Source of the DNA: Fusarium oxysporum f. sp. lycopersici 4287
Taxonomy: Eukaryota; Ascomycota; Sordariomycetes; Hypocreales; Nectriaceae
Reading direction: 5' to 3'
DNA length: 64,000 nucleotides
Assembly (NCBI RefSeq): GCF_000149955.1
Contig: NC_030986.1
Span: 3,650,484-3,714,483 of the forward strand
The position numbers and the translations under genes are program-made. The notes under the pieces were generated by a model. That model saw only the letters and a list, made by a program, of their open reading frames with translations. It searched no databases and was not told the origin of the DNA. This document shows positions 13,618-24,950 of the stretch, in pieces. Numbering within the stretch: position 1 is the first letter of the stretch; each line of letters opens with the position of its first letter.

Positions 13618-16600
13618 TCACCAAAAGTATTTCCCTTTCTGCCGGTCTTTTGAATCCTGAGCAGCACTGTACGATTGTCGATCAGTGCGAGGGCCTTGTC
13701 CGTTGGAGTTCGAATCGCCGACATGGTCCATCGGGCTGACCATTTGTAGTGCAGGTTCAGCGATGGCTCTGAAAACGCCCTGGTGCTGTAGGGTTTCAGG
13801 CGTCCAATGTGTTTTATCGCCGAACTCTAGACCCATGTTCTCTTGGAATATCTCTTCTGCTCGTGTGGACGAAATGCTTGTTTCGAACCACTGGCCAGGC
13901 CGTCCGTTTTCAGGGGGTGTTACTGGAACTGACTGACCCCGATAAGTTCCTTTGGGAATACCAGGAAGTTTCTCAACCCTCCGTATCATAGTAACCTTGA
14001 GACAGCTAGGCCCCTTCCCTCCATTTCGGTATCGGGCTTCGTGACATATTCTAACCTTATCAACGCCCAAATTCGAGGTGCTCTTTGTCTCGGTACTGAT
14101 CACGAGCTCTCCCATCTCATTCGTTCTAAGAAATTAGTTTGACACCATACCAAATGATTAGGCTGAGTGACTTACTCGATACTCATGGAGCGCACCAATG
14201 ATGCAGCAAACTCTTCCATATCATCGGCCATCCCCTCCATATACATGCGGGAGACAGAAAATTTGACATCCCATGCACGTCGAGTGCAATGAACGAAAGC
14301 CTTTGAGACTTCAGTCGCTGGGGGGAAGTATTGGTGCTGGAAGGTATCGGCATCAACTTCCACGACAGCCTCAAGCGTCTTCTCGGCGACGCAGTGGAAT
14401 TCGTAGTAAACTCGCTTCTCCGTCAATAGCCACGGAGATCTGCCACCAAACATTTGAGGGATCGTGTTTGCTTCTGCCCCGCTTGTTGTGAGGATGGGAT
14501 AAAACCCCATATGCGGATTTTCAGTGTTTAGAGCCTCAACGGTTTTATTAACAGCCCATGATGGCGCTTGACCGTCATAGACCAAAGCAGGAAATGTGTC
14601 TTTGCGGCACAGCCGCCCAAATTGAGCTTGAATGCTCACTTTCCCGGGGACTATTTGTAGAACTTCAACCAACTTACTGAGCTTGTTCTCAGCCTGTGAC
14701 AGAATCTCGCTATAATCCACCTGGTCCGTCGATGGCATGTCCATTCCTGGAACAATTTGGAAGGTCTGTGGGATTGGGTCAGGCTTGGGTTTCTCAGTTG
14801 AATTTGACTTGTCCTTGGCGTGCTCTTCTTTCTGCTTGGCCGGGACATGGCTGAAGCTGGCAATAACCTCGGATGTTGGCGTTGCTGGAGTCGGAGTTGC
14901 AGAACGATTGTCAGGGACAAATGTGACAGGTATGTTCAGCCCGAAGGTGGGCTTGTCGTCTCGCTTCTCTTCTTTCTTCTTTGAGGCTACGTTGGCCCAG
15001 CTTAGCCCAGAGGCAGCTTTCTGTCTCATGGTATCAAACAATCTTTTCTCCTGATGGTTTCTCTTGCCGAATGTGACTTCAGAATGAACACCTTGGTCCT
15101 CTGATGCAGTCTGAAGTCTGTTACCGCGATCGTGCAAAGGGATACTATCCATAAGCGCAGGAGTTGTGATGGGGCCATCGTTAATGTCCATCAAATCCTT
15201 TGTAGTATTAGACTGCGGATCGGAAGGATTGGGAAAATTGAGGAGCTTGAGACTGTTTTTTGGTAAGTCCAAGCCCAATGGAAGCTGGCTTGAAGAAGCC
15301 TGGTAATCTGATTCTGGCATCTGATATTTGATCTTGGCCTCCAGAAGAGGGACGTCTTTAGTGTTGACAAGCCGAGGTTCCCTTGGTTCGTCAATACTTC
15401 GCGATGTCTCGGGACATGAGTCACATGGTGACTCTGTTGATATTCCCTGGCCCTGCTCTCCATTGTCCTCTATCAGAAATGAGGGTGGCTTCAAATGGTC
15501 ACCGTCTCCGCTGGACTCGATGCTGTAGAGCCAATTAGTGATTTTCTTGTGATTTCGAGCGTGGTACCTGGGAGCTTCTAAGCACTTTCGAACTTGTGGT
15601 AAGTCTGTAGTGCTGATATGTTTGAGATTGCGGTTTCCCTTAGGGCTGGTGATCTTGTCGATACTATCCGATTCTTGATGCTGGACCTTCTGTCGGGGTC
15701 TTTTGTTCTCACTAACAGCTATGGTACCAGACCGCTTGTTTCCATATGAATACCCAGAGAAGGGGTGGAACTCTGGTTGCCAAGTTGCCAAGTTGCCGGG
15801 CTCTGGAATTGGATATTTGACGCTATCGGGTACAGGCTGCCGGTACCGACTAACAGATTCAATTCTCAAGGATACTGCACTGGCGATCGAGGCGTACTCC
15901 TGGTCCTCGCTCTGATAGGTGCCGGCGGAATCAACATAAGTCAATCTGGATAATCCAGTATGTGTCATGTATCGGTAGCAGAGTGTAACCAAGCTCGAAT
16001 TTTCAGTAAGAACCATATGAGCGGTAGGGGGCAAGGGGGAATCCTAAGCTTATTAGAAGAAGGACACAACTTGATCGTAGGAAATACCATAAAGTTCGCG
16101 AGAGTGTCGAGTTTTCGTTTTGCAACGCTTAGTGCTTGTTCGCTTTCACTGCTGCCGATGTATAGTAAGGAACCCTGGAAATTATGTGTAATGACACATT
16201 TCGTAAGTGCTTGAAGGCTGTCGATGCTTGGGCCCAAAGGCGAAACAGATCCCAAGGACTCGTAGTTCGAGAGAATCTGCATGATAGTGACTCCAGATGA
16301 TTCTGGAACTCGCCAGACTGTTTTGTAAGACAAGGTCTTGATAGTGTCGGGATATCGGAACGTGTCATATTGATTGAGGATATCTTTCGGGATTGTTTGG
16401 AGAGAAGGAAAGGCAATAATGTGTGGTTCCTCGACCAGTACTTCAATATCAAGTTGGATGGCAGATGTGCTGTGGTCATCTTTGTCTTCGTCTCGTATAA
16501 CAGCGTCAGCTTCTGATTCTATTAGCTCCTCTAGTTGAGAGTGCATCCAATCTGAGACTTCGCGTTGAGAAGCCCTTGGGGCAATGAGCTTGAACCAAGG

Positions 16601-16797
16601 GATCTCAGGTTCGTAGAGGATCTCAAGGATTCCCTAAATGGAAATTAAAAAAAAAAAGACGTGTTAGCAGAATTCTTGGAGAGGCTTTCAATACTTACAA
16701 GGTCATCTTTTCTTTCCTCGACACTCGCAAATATCAGCGCCACCCCTTTAGGGAGTAACGGAGGGTTACAAGATACGTAGAACTCTACAATATCCAT
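13618..16797 (-). CDS. uncharacterised 1006-residue fungal protein
   Basis: Model complement(join(13618..14125,14176..16043,16088..16633,16699..16797)), 1006 aa, four exons joining in frame. I do not recognise a named family. The N-terminal third (from MDIVEFYVSCNPPLLPKG) and the C-terminal quarter (from about VDYSEILSQAENKLSKLV) are compact and look folded. The centre is long, polar and rich in Ser/Pro/Lys/Glu, so probably disordered. The C-terminal part (VPGKVSIQAQFGRLC and following) resembles the conserved region of large filamentous-fungal proteins that I associate with a domain of unknown function; the N-terminus might be KH-like. Both points are tentative. No signal peptide or membrane helix is seen, so it is probably soluble. 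The exon 1 junction LVEERKDDL/GILEILYEPE style continuity (ERKDDL then GILEIL) supports the 99 bp first exon. Confidence 0.75.
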
Positions 16798-18251
16798 GGT
16801 TGTGACACGAAGGTGCTGAGACGACTAGTGAATAAACAGTTTTGTATCTGTGCTGATATGTATACTCACGTAACAAGGCGTAGTTGAGGAATTGAGGAAG
16901 ATTGCTAAACGCTTCAGCGTAGATGGTAACCCTGACACATTAGCCGGACGATACAGAACAGAGTGGTATTTTGGTTCAAATAACGAACAGAATAGTGATA
17001 GAGCATGTGTAAATGAAGGAAACCGTCGTTTTCAAGGACGCACTGGCATGGACTGTGGCCTTGAGAAAATAAAGAGAAAAAGAGGAAGGTTGATGCGAAA
17101 GACCATGCCAAGGTGAAAAACCGGAAGGGAGGTGGAGGGAGGAAGAAGAAGAAGAAGAAGAAGAAGAAGAAGAAGAAGAAGAAGAAGAAGAAGAAGAAGA
17201 GAGAAACTTGGAGATTGGGAGATGTGCTTGATATAGGCAGGTACAAACAGAAATAAAAGGAGGAAACTGCCACCGCTGCAGTCTCCCACTACCTACGCGG
17301 CAAGCGGCAGCTTCCACTGGCAAAGCCAGGTGCCAACAGTGCCACTGCCTTTCTTTTGCCTCGCCGAGGAGAAAAGCGCTCCGTGATTCACTGCCATGAA
17401 ATACGCCCCTCCCTGCCGGGTGGTGAGAGTCAAAATGAATGACTGACACTGCGAGCACTGCATCATGAAGGTAATGTGCCCCGCACGTGTGAAGAATAAA
17501 GCCTGCAATTCATGAGCAACAATAGGGAAGTTGGTTATATATATGTACACCTTTAACACCTCTGACTTCTTAGAGATGGCTCAAAAGGGGGCTGTCAACT
17601 AAGGTAATTTACGTTTGTTAAAAGTGAGGAAGGGAGGATGAAGTATGAGATTTTCCAGCAACATCGTAGCTTGATGCACCACCAACTTCAGTAAACAAGA
17701 TATTCAGATAAGTGTGATTGTCTCGTAACTAACCAGGCACCCTATAGAGATCCCAATTATATTTCGGTTTGTTTTCTTCTCCCTGCCCACAGGTTGTTTT
17801 ACCTGGTATGACGACATATCTATATCCGAATATATCACTATTTCTTGATTGTGAGGCATCAAGCCTCGGCACAGCACAAAAAGAACCCCAAACACCTATA
17901 ACACCTCGGCACGTCCCTTTCCAGTGTTATGTAAGTAACCGAGACGGGTTACAGAGACAAATTCAAATCCAGCGTAAATTTCCAGGCCATGTAATGTGTC
18001 TAAAGAGCAGAAGAGCAGAGTATACAAGGAGTGGTATCGAGGTAGCGATGGTCATCAAGTATTCGTAGACGTAAAGTCAAGAAGCTGTTTGGAGCTTCGG
18101 GAAAGAAACTGGGCTTAGCGAGTCGACTCGTCGAAGAGAGGTAAATGAATCGATCAAATCGCACATGCAGGGAGATGTAGCTCGCCAAATAAGTGAGTTG
18201 CGGCCACCACAACTCGTTTGACGGATGGTAGCGCAACAAGATTGGCTATTC
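16798..18251. other. intergenic region with GAA microsatellite
   Basis: This stretch holds the promoter of the uncharacterised gene and the 3' flank of the She3-like gene. The only structured element is the GAA tract listed separately. Open frames crossing it are homopolymeric artefacts of that tract. Confidence 0.5.
17142..17201. repeat. (GAA)n trinucleotide microsatellite
   Basis: About 20 uninterrupted GAA/AAG units form a pure purine tract on the + strand, roughly 350 bp upstream of the start codon at 16797. It lies in non-coding DNA. Such tracts vary in length between isolates and can adopt triplex structures. Confidence 0.95.
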
Positions 18252-19842
18252 TTATTGCGCGCCTTTGACGTTTTCTTTAACATTCAGCGCCCATCTCAGC
18301 TTGTTGAGAGTTTCCCTAGAAGCTTCTAGCAAAGCTTCTTGCTCATCTTCTCGCTTTCTGGCGTTGGTCTTGATATCTTTGAGGCCTTGTTCTTGGCTCT
18401 GTTTGTATTCCTCAAACATACGAGCAATCTCCTCCTTTTCATGTCGAAGTTGCTTGATGTTGCTATCTTGCTGGTCGCACAGATCTCTTAGTGTTTGGAT
18501 TTTGTCGTCGTCTGCTCGTCGCTCCTCATTGAGTTGGTCGATCTCGGATTTCATCTTGGAGACGGCTCGCTTGACTTCTTCTCCTTGGTCCTGCCAGTGG
18601 GACGAGATGGCATTATAGCGGCCCTCCATCAACTGCGCATAGCTAGTTGCTTCTTCGACTTGGGTCGTTGCATCTTTTCTCGTCTTCTCCATCTCCTCCC
18701 TCCAGCTCTTTTCGCGTTGGAGAGCATCTATAGCTTTCTTCTTCTCTAGTTCGACAGTTGTTTGCAAGGTCTCTACCTGGCGTTCTTTTCGAGCCAGCAG
18801 TGTCTTAGTAACATTGGCCTCGAGTAGTCGGCTCTCATAATCGTTGACCATACGTTCGAGCTTGTCCTCAACCAACTTGGCCGCTTGCTTGGCCTCGTCT
18901 GCTTTTAGGCGCTCAATCTTTATGTCGCGCTTCAGAGCCTCGTTGTCGCTGACAAGTTTGTTTATCACGCGACCAGTCTTTCCCAGACCGGCTTTGCCTA
19001 TTGTCGAGTCCCATTGACTGTCTGGCGCTTCAACGTTTTCTGACATGGCGGAACTATCTGGATCTGGAGTAGGCTCAACCACGCGCGCAGCGCCAGTGCT
19101 CCAGCGCGACGGTGTCGCTGTATGTGTGTCGTGTTCGGTCTTGGATTTGAGGTGTGTCTGGTTGTGGAAGTTGGAATCGGAGTTGGAGTTGGACAGGGCG
19201 CTTGTGGTACTGTTCATACTACTGGAGAAATTGCTGTATTTGCTTTCGGGGCTAGACTCGGAGCCCTCAAAGCTCCGAACGCTTCTAATTGTGCTGGACC
19301 TGGCGACGGCCGGTTTATAGGAGGTAGGGCTCCGGGCTTTCATGCTGTTGATGGCGCCGGTAGAGGCGGGAGTCAAGGTCTTTTCCTCGTCCAAAGGAGG
19401 AGCATGTGGTTCGGTGGATTTACTTGCAACTGTGGCGGCGGCTGAATAAGAATAGGTTGGCGTTAGCGAGTAGCTGCTTCACAGAAGTGGTAATGCAGTG
19501 AAGAGAGAAAACGAAATAGAAAAGTCGCTAGTGTGGAAAAGAGAACAAGGCTGACGTGAGGAGCCCAGTCACGTCAGGTCAAATCAAGCCAGACGGACAG
19601 ACCAGACGAGACGAGCAGGAGATAGGATGGGACGGGACGAGAATTGTACAGTTGCGCCCCAGTTGAAGGTGTGGGGAGCTGTTTCAAGTGGATAATGAGG
19701 CATTGACGGGTGGTAGTTGTCGAAAGTAATATAAGGATATTTAACAAAGCATGGACAGACCAATCTCAGCTCAAACTCTGAACATACCGTTGACTGTGTC
19801 TTTGTGAATCGAGAAATCCTTTTTATGAAGACGATTTCGCAT
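18252..19842 (-). CDS. SHE3: She3-like coiled-coil mRNA-transport protein
   Basis: Best model complement(join(18252..19441,19788..19842)), 414 aa. After a disordered Ser/Thr-rich N-terminus, the sequence GKTGRVINKLVSDNEALK opens a long coiled coil rich in Lys/Glu that runs to the C-terminus. This is the arrangement of fungal proteins annotated as SWI5-dependent HO expression protein 3. In yeast, She3 is the adaptor linking She2-bound mRNA to the type V myosin Myo4; in filamentous fungi the role is inferred. The start is uncertain. The main exon is open well upstream of any ATG, and an acceptor at 19442-19444 with a CTAAC branch site implies an upstream exon; the exon at 19788..19842 fits in phase. 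Translation from the internal Met at 19343 is the alternative. Confidence 0.7.
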
Positions 19843-21146
19843 TGCAACGACTGACAGAATTGACTTTAGTTCATGTATCTAAAGCAGTATGATCCTTTTG
19901 TGTTGAAGTATTGGTTGGTTGGTCAATGCTACAAATAAAAAGGAGTAACTTATCAGCAGCAAGGCTACAGAACAAATATAAGGCAGTGTGAAAGAAAGCA
20001 GAGGAGAAAATGAGGCAAAGCTCTTGCTGCAATGTTGAGAACAGATGACTGGATACGCAATGTAAACACAGACGTAAATTAACCCACACTAATAATAACG
20101 GGGGACAAGGGTCCCTTTCTTTGTTTTTGTTCTCAAGGGAAGAACTTGCTGGGGTTTTCTGATCTTCAGCAGTACGTACCTTGTGATAGTGTTGGCTCCC
20201 GCTGGCGCCCGTCTGGTCCCCGTTTGTGCCGTTACAGTAAGGTGCCTACCGTTGAGATGGTTGGGGGGAGGGAAAAGGTAAATATTGACATGCGCCGATC
20301 TAATTGTAAAGAAGCCTCTGTGTCGATCAGTATCGTGAGAGAAGTAATAAACAAAACAAAAAGCGATCCATACACATCTGAAGGAGAATTTGAGAGAATA
20401 CCAGCGTCACGGGTCTCCAATTAAAGACCATGACTATTATAGTACGTACTATATATACCCCAACAACCATGTTCTCCTGATGGCACAGCAACATCATAGC
20501 ACAAAACACGCAATCCAGTGTTTACATTTCTTCCCCTAGCTCAGCAATGACGCCTATGGCCGTTTCTCTCAGGGCCAAAGGTCCATCTTTAAATGCAGGG
20601 ATCTCCAAGTTCGTGTCACTATGTTAAAATGGCGGCTCTGGGTCTTTATCCTCAAAATGATACTTGACACAATATTACTATGTCTTGCCATAGACAAATC
20701 AAGACAAGTCTGCCATCGAGACGTCGTATTTTCTTCCCAAAACCATGCATGGTTGTGTGTAACGATAGATGCGCGCCTCATAAATTGTTTTACAGCTTTA
20801 TAACGGTCAACTCAAACAGACAATGCCGTTCCCTCCCCATCATCGACGGGTATTTCAATCCTGTTTCTACCCTTTAACGCCGTTGAATGCCTCATTTCGT
20901 GATTTAGCTTTTCTGTCATCCTGAGACAGTTGTCCACTCCAGGCCTTCTGTTTCTGTAACTAGTGCGCCTGAAAAGCAACGTCAAGCCATTCCTTTGCTA
21001 GCCGGATTTTGTGGGTAGAGCAACTCCACCCATCATCTTAACGATTTACATCTTTTGATACAACCAGATAAAGTGACAATCGCGTATCGTTGCACTTTCC
21101 ATTAAGCGATCCATTATGACTTCGGTGCTAAAACTAGCAGCCCGCT
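19843..21146. other. intergenic region
   Basis: 1.3 kb between the She3-like start and the Pta1 stop. AT-rich, with only short open frames; nothing supported. Confidence 0.5.
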
Positions 21147-23511
21147 TCAAGCGGTAATAGCAGGCGATGCAGACTGTCCAGATTCACTGGCAGCATTTCG
21201 TGCAGACTCCATGAAAGTTGGCCGATATTTGGTCAAATACTTGCCTGCCATAGGTCTTGATTCTTCAACTAGGGACGTGTTAGCAACTATCATGAGACGA
21301 GGCTCCAATTCGACTTACATTCGGTCCAGATATCTTGCACCGTGTCCAGTGCAATCTCTTTGACAGGTGGCCGCATCATGACCAAGTATAGAAGACTTGT
21401 CAAAGCTAGCTGAACAACGCTGGGGTCGCGACACATGTGCTTCACGCGCGACAGGAGGTTCTTGTTTAGCTCGGGTATTTCACTCAAGAAACGTGTCAAC
21501 ACTTTGTCCTGAGGGTGCAGATATGGCAAAAATCCATCAATCAAACGCAAGCAGCACTTTTCGTAGTACAAGGGTCGATCGCCGCCCTTTTTCTGTTGTA
21601 GTTTGTCGTTGTACCACTCTTCACAGAGCCATGAGACCGCAACATCAATATGCTTTCGGAAGTCCTCCATCACATAGGAATATAAAACGTCGCGAATATT
21701 GTTGCTGAGAGACTGGGGTGCTGATGAGCTACCCTCCTCTTTGATAGAGGTTTCCTCGAGACCGGCCACAGAGCGCGTTGCTAGTCGTGCCAGTATTGTC
21801 ATCCAAGAATCCCGATTACCAGAACTAGCTGCTAATCTGCTGAAGCCAGCCTTACTCTTCTTGGCTGGGTCTTCTAGTGACTTCATCATCTCAATTACCC
21901 GGGTAACTGTTCCGTTGCCTGCTGTCAATGCCGTTTCTGGGGTTAGAGCGCTAGGCTGATGAAGATGGAATGACTTCAGTGCAAGGCCATCGTCCAATAC
22001 TGGTGCATCATGCATGGGTGAGCTATCTAGCTTGTTGAGAATCTGTTCTGTGTCCTCAGCCTGGTAGAAATCAGGCTCATAGTCATCATCGTCTTCCTCT
22101 ACACCCAACGGGGCGGTGTTGGGATTTAACTCAGGAGCCGGAGCATTGGCTAGGGCGTCGAGACGGCCACGAATACCATCGACTGCTTTAGATAATACTT
22201 GGGGGTCAAGTCTCGACAGTGTGGTGACAGCGATCCTGGCGACTAAAGGAGCGGGAACTTGCGAGATATCGAAGTTTTTGAGAGCAGTATTGTCGATGAG
22301 TGTGAAAACATCTGCTAGGCTGTGAGGGCCAGGGCCCAGCGGTGGTATTTGAATTTGTGCTGGGGATAATCGCTGTCGTTTGGCGTCGTAGGCGTCTTGT
22401 GGTGCTGGCTCGAAGGGGCGTTTCCGTCCAGAATCGTCAAAAAATTCTGCCATGGTACGCATCATGCGTTCTACGTGCTGCTGTATCCTAGGAGTCATTG
22501 GATTGTTGGGATCTCGCTTCACAAGATGGATGAGCAACATTCGAGTTGTTTTCTCCATAGATCTAATCATGACGCGGGTCTTGGGGGTTAGAGGAGAGTT
22601 TGCGAGCTTGAGGGGGTTAAAGTTGAGAAGAGCATTGATGACCCGGTTCGAGGTTCCTGGTCGTGTCCTCACGAGGATAGACATGCAGTTTAACGTTGCG
22701 TCTACGAGCAGAGCATCACTGCAGTTTCGCGTAGAGTTAGTTACTTGGGCATTTACAGTCAAAAGCGATCCTCTTACCTGCTCTCCTGCAGAGTTGCCAA
22801 CATTCGGTCCAGGAGTCCGGACGCTTCAGCCTCCAAGTTCCGAGGATCAAGTGACTGGTGATTTGGGGGGACTTTATCCAGCGAGACATCTAGAGTACCA
22901 CCATACTGTTTCCATACGTTAGCGACATCCCCATTTATCTAGATCACTGACTCATACTCGTAGCTCAGAACCCGTCGCCGCTGTCTGTGCCAGAACTACA
23001 CGTTGCGCGAACTTGATGCAACAGATTCTCACGGTAGGGCTAGCATTGTCCCATATCCTTAGAACCTTTTGTTTCACAGCTACCATTCTTTCCCAAGTGA
23101 TTGTGTCGTATCCGTTGTTGATGCTACATAGTCACATTAGCTAAATCTTGCATCTCGCAGGGCAGTCTCATCATACATCCATCTCATCGCCAAGGGATAG
23201 ATACTGGCAACGCATTGGATCACACTTCGCAGAACTTGAGGATCTTCACGCTCATTCTCGAGCATAGACTCCAATGTTGGTAAAACATAAGGTTGCATGG
23301 TCTCCTTTTCTCCATTTGGTAGAGCGGGCGTCGAAAAAGCTTCAGCCAGAAACTCGGCGCCCCATCTTCGCAGCTCGAGCGCTGCACTTGGTCCGATGAT
23401 GGGCAGTATTCCCTTGACAACACTGGGATAATATTTGACATCTCCCAAAACCAACTTTCGTGCATCATCAAGCTGCCGGATCTGGTCCGACACTGAAAGA
23501 TTCGCTGCCAT
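21147..23511 (-). CDS. PTA1: mRNA cleavage and polyadenylation factor subunit Pta1/symplekin
   Basis: Model complement(join(21147..21268,21319..22718,22778..22905,22958..23123,23177..23511)), 716 aa, all junctions in phase. It matches the Pta1/symplekin scaffold of the cleavage and polyadenylation factor, which acts in pre-mRNA 3'-end formation in the nucleus. The N-terminal HEAT-repeat half is recognisable from QIRQLDDARKLVLGD through WERMVAVKQKVLRIWDNASP and CIKFAQRVVLAQ to LDVSLDKVPPNHQSLDP. The polar middle contains an acidic stretch (EEDDDDYEPDF), and the C-terminal half is helical again (WLCEEWYNDKLQQK). The last exon, 122 bp, adds MAGKYLTKYRPTFMESARN. Length is close to other filamentous-fungal Pta1 proteins. 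Neighbours are also single-copy housekeeping genes; no operon logic applies. Confidence 0.88.
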
Positions 23512-24119
23512 AATTTATTGGTCGAATTCTCGGTCGCGGCGGTAGGTGTCGGCGGATAATAAACTTATAAGCTGCCTGTGAGTGCGCGATGAAGTGGTTT
23601 TCGTAGATAAAGATGCCAATGCGGCTCTTGAACCGTGGTCGCGCGACTAGGCTAAGCTTTGTAGCTGTGCATGCTTTGCATCAACCGCTGAGCTTCATCA
23701 AATGATCGGAAGTCGCGCGTGCCGTGGCGTCGTAATACACGTCCGGGATTCGTTCCACGTTGTCGTTGTTCGTTGTCGCTGTTAGGGTTGGTATATCTCA
23801 GACCTGAATCTTTGAACTGGCGACGCGAAAGCAAAGAATATGGGACGTGGAAACGGAAACAGACCCTTGCAATTAAGCTCCACAAAGAACCTGGAACTAC
23901 CTAAGGAAAGTTCAATAGACGTCACGGTCATCCTCCATCCGGCCGATGTTTAGCCGCAAATATTCTTCTTACCTCAGTACAGAGGCGCATCGACATTCAC
24001 TAAGAGTACATTCGAGGTAGAACCATATCTCGCAACATTCAAGCAATTGGCCCTCCTCAATTGCATCACGATCTGGTTAAGGATAACTCTCATAATAATT
24101 AACAACTCGACAATCCAAA
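23512..24119. other. divergent promoter region of PTA1 and COA3
   Basis: 600 bp between two divergent start codons, probably a shared promoter. One protein-like open frame lies at 23652-23885 on the minus strand, but it has no ATG and no splice route to one. Confidence 0.5.
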
Positions 24120-24457
24120 ATGCCTACCAGGTTTGTTTATTCAATAACAGTCTTCACTCAAGTGGACTGATCATGACTCCGAAACAGCCCGCATTCAACA
24201 TACTACGATCGCCGCCTGCGCCAGGGCCCTGCGCTTGTACGAGCACGACGGCCCTATCTTGTCAAGAATGCCGTGACAGGCCTTGGTCTCTTGGCTGTTG
24301 TTGGAAGCATCTGTATGCAGAGAGAGAGAGCTCTTGTGTGATTGTCATCCTCCGCTAACGTGGTCTAGATTGGTATACGCTTAACGCCGTTGGTCAAGAC
24401 AATTTCGAAGATGTCAAGGTCCCAGATGCGCCCGCGAAGCCATCTGCCTCCAAGTAG
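24120..24457 (+). CDS. COA3: cytochrome c oxidase assembly factor Coa3
   Basis: Model join(24120..24130,24188..24312,24369..24457), 74 aa. The mitochondrial inner-membrane protein Coa3 stabilises newly made Cox1 and, with Cox14 and Mss51, couples Cox1 synthesis to assembly. After a basic N-terminus (YYDRRLRQGPALVRARRP) one membrane helix starts at LVKNAVTGLGLLAVVG, followed by the acidic intermembrane-space motif AVGQDNFEDVKVPD and a short tail; this order and length fit the family. The first exon is only 11 bp (ATG plus eight bases). Both introns (57 and 56 bp) have GT-AG ends and in-phase junctions. No single exon encodes 60 residues, so simple ORF scanning misses the gene. Confidence 0.88.
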
Positions 24458-24950
24458 ACAGTTCACATAAGTGGCCCGGCCACATGTACGATTAAGCGCT
24501 GGGAATTTCGATACGGGTGCAAGTTGAATAAGAGGGCAAGAGGCAGCATTGCTATTCATGAGACCTACAACGCAAAATGCCCAGAAAACTCCTCATCCTT
24601 TCATGTATAACAGGTTTGCCAGCTATTCTGTGCAGGGTGTGTATAAGTATATGAAGACCTTTGTACAGCGACTCTCAAGCAACCGGCTATCCACTACCTA
24701 CAAAGTAGATGCCTTCCCCTCGACTGATAGCAGTAGACAGATATATACTATCTGCCGAAGACAATGCAATATTCTAATGTCGCTCAAGTCCAAATAAAAA
24801 GAAAAAGACAGCCCGGTCCGCCGCGGCCTGAACCGATCATCTCCCGTGGGTATCACAAAATCCGAGTACAAAAGCAAGATGCCCTATAATTTTACCAATT
24901 CAGTCCTATCCGAGGGATATGTTCAACCACAAATCCTATATACTCAGCAT
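24458..24950. other. convergent 3' intergenic region
   Basis: Between the COA3 (+) and DEP1 (-) stop codons. It presumably contains both poly(A) regions; nothing else seen. Confidence 0.5.

Noticed and set aside
16914..17458. Open frames rich in poly-Ser, poly-Phe or poly-Leu
   Set aside because: These are translations of the GAA microsatellite in three frames, not genes.
23652..23885. Minus-strand open frame ending RSFDEAQRLMQSMHSYKA with protein-like composition
   Set aside because: No ATG in frame, a stop just upstream, and the one possible upstream exon joins in the wrong phase.
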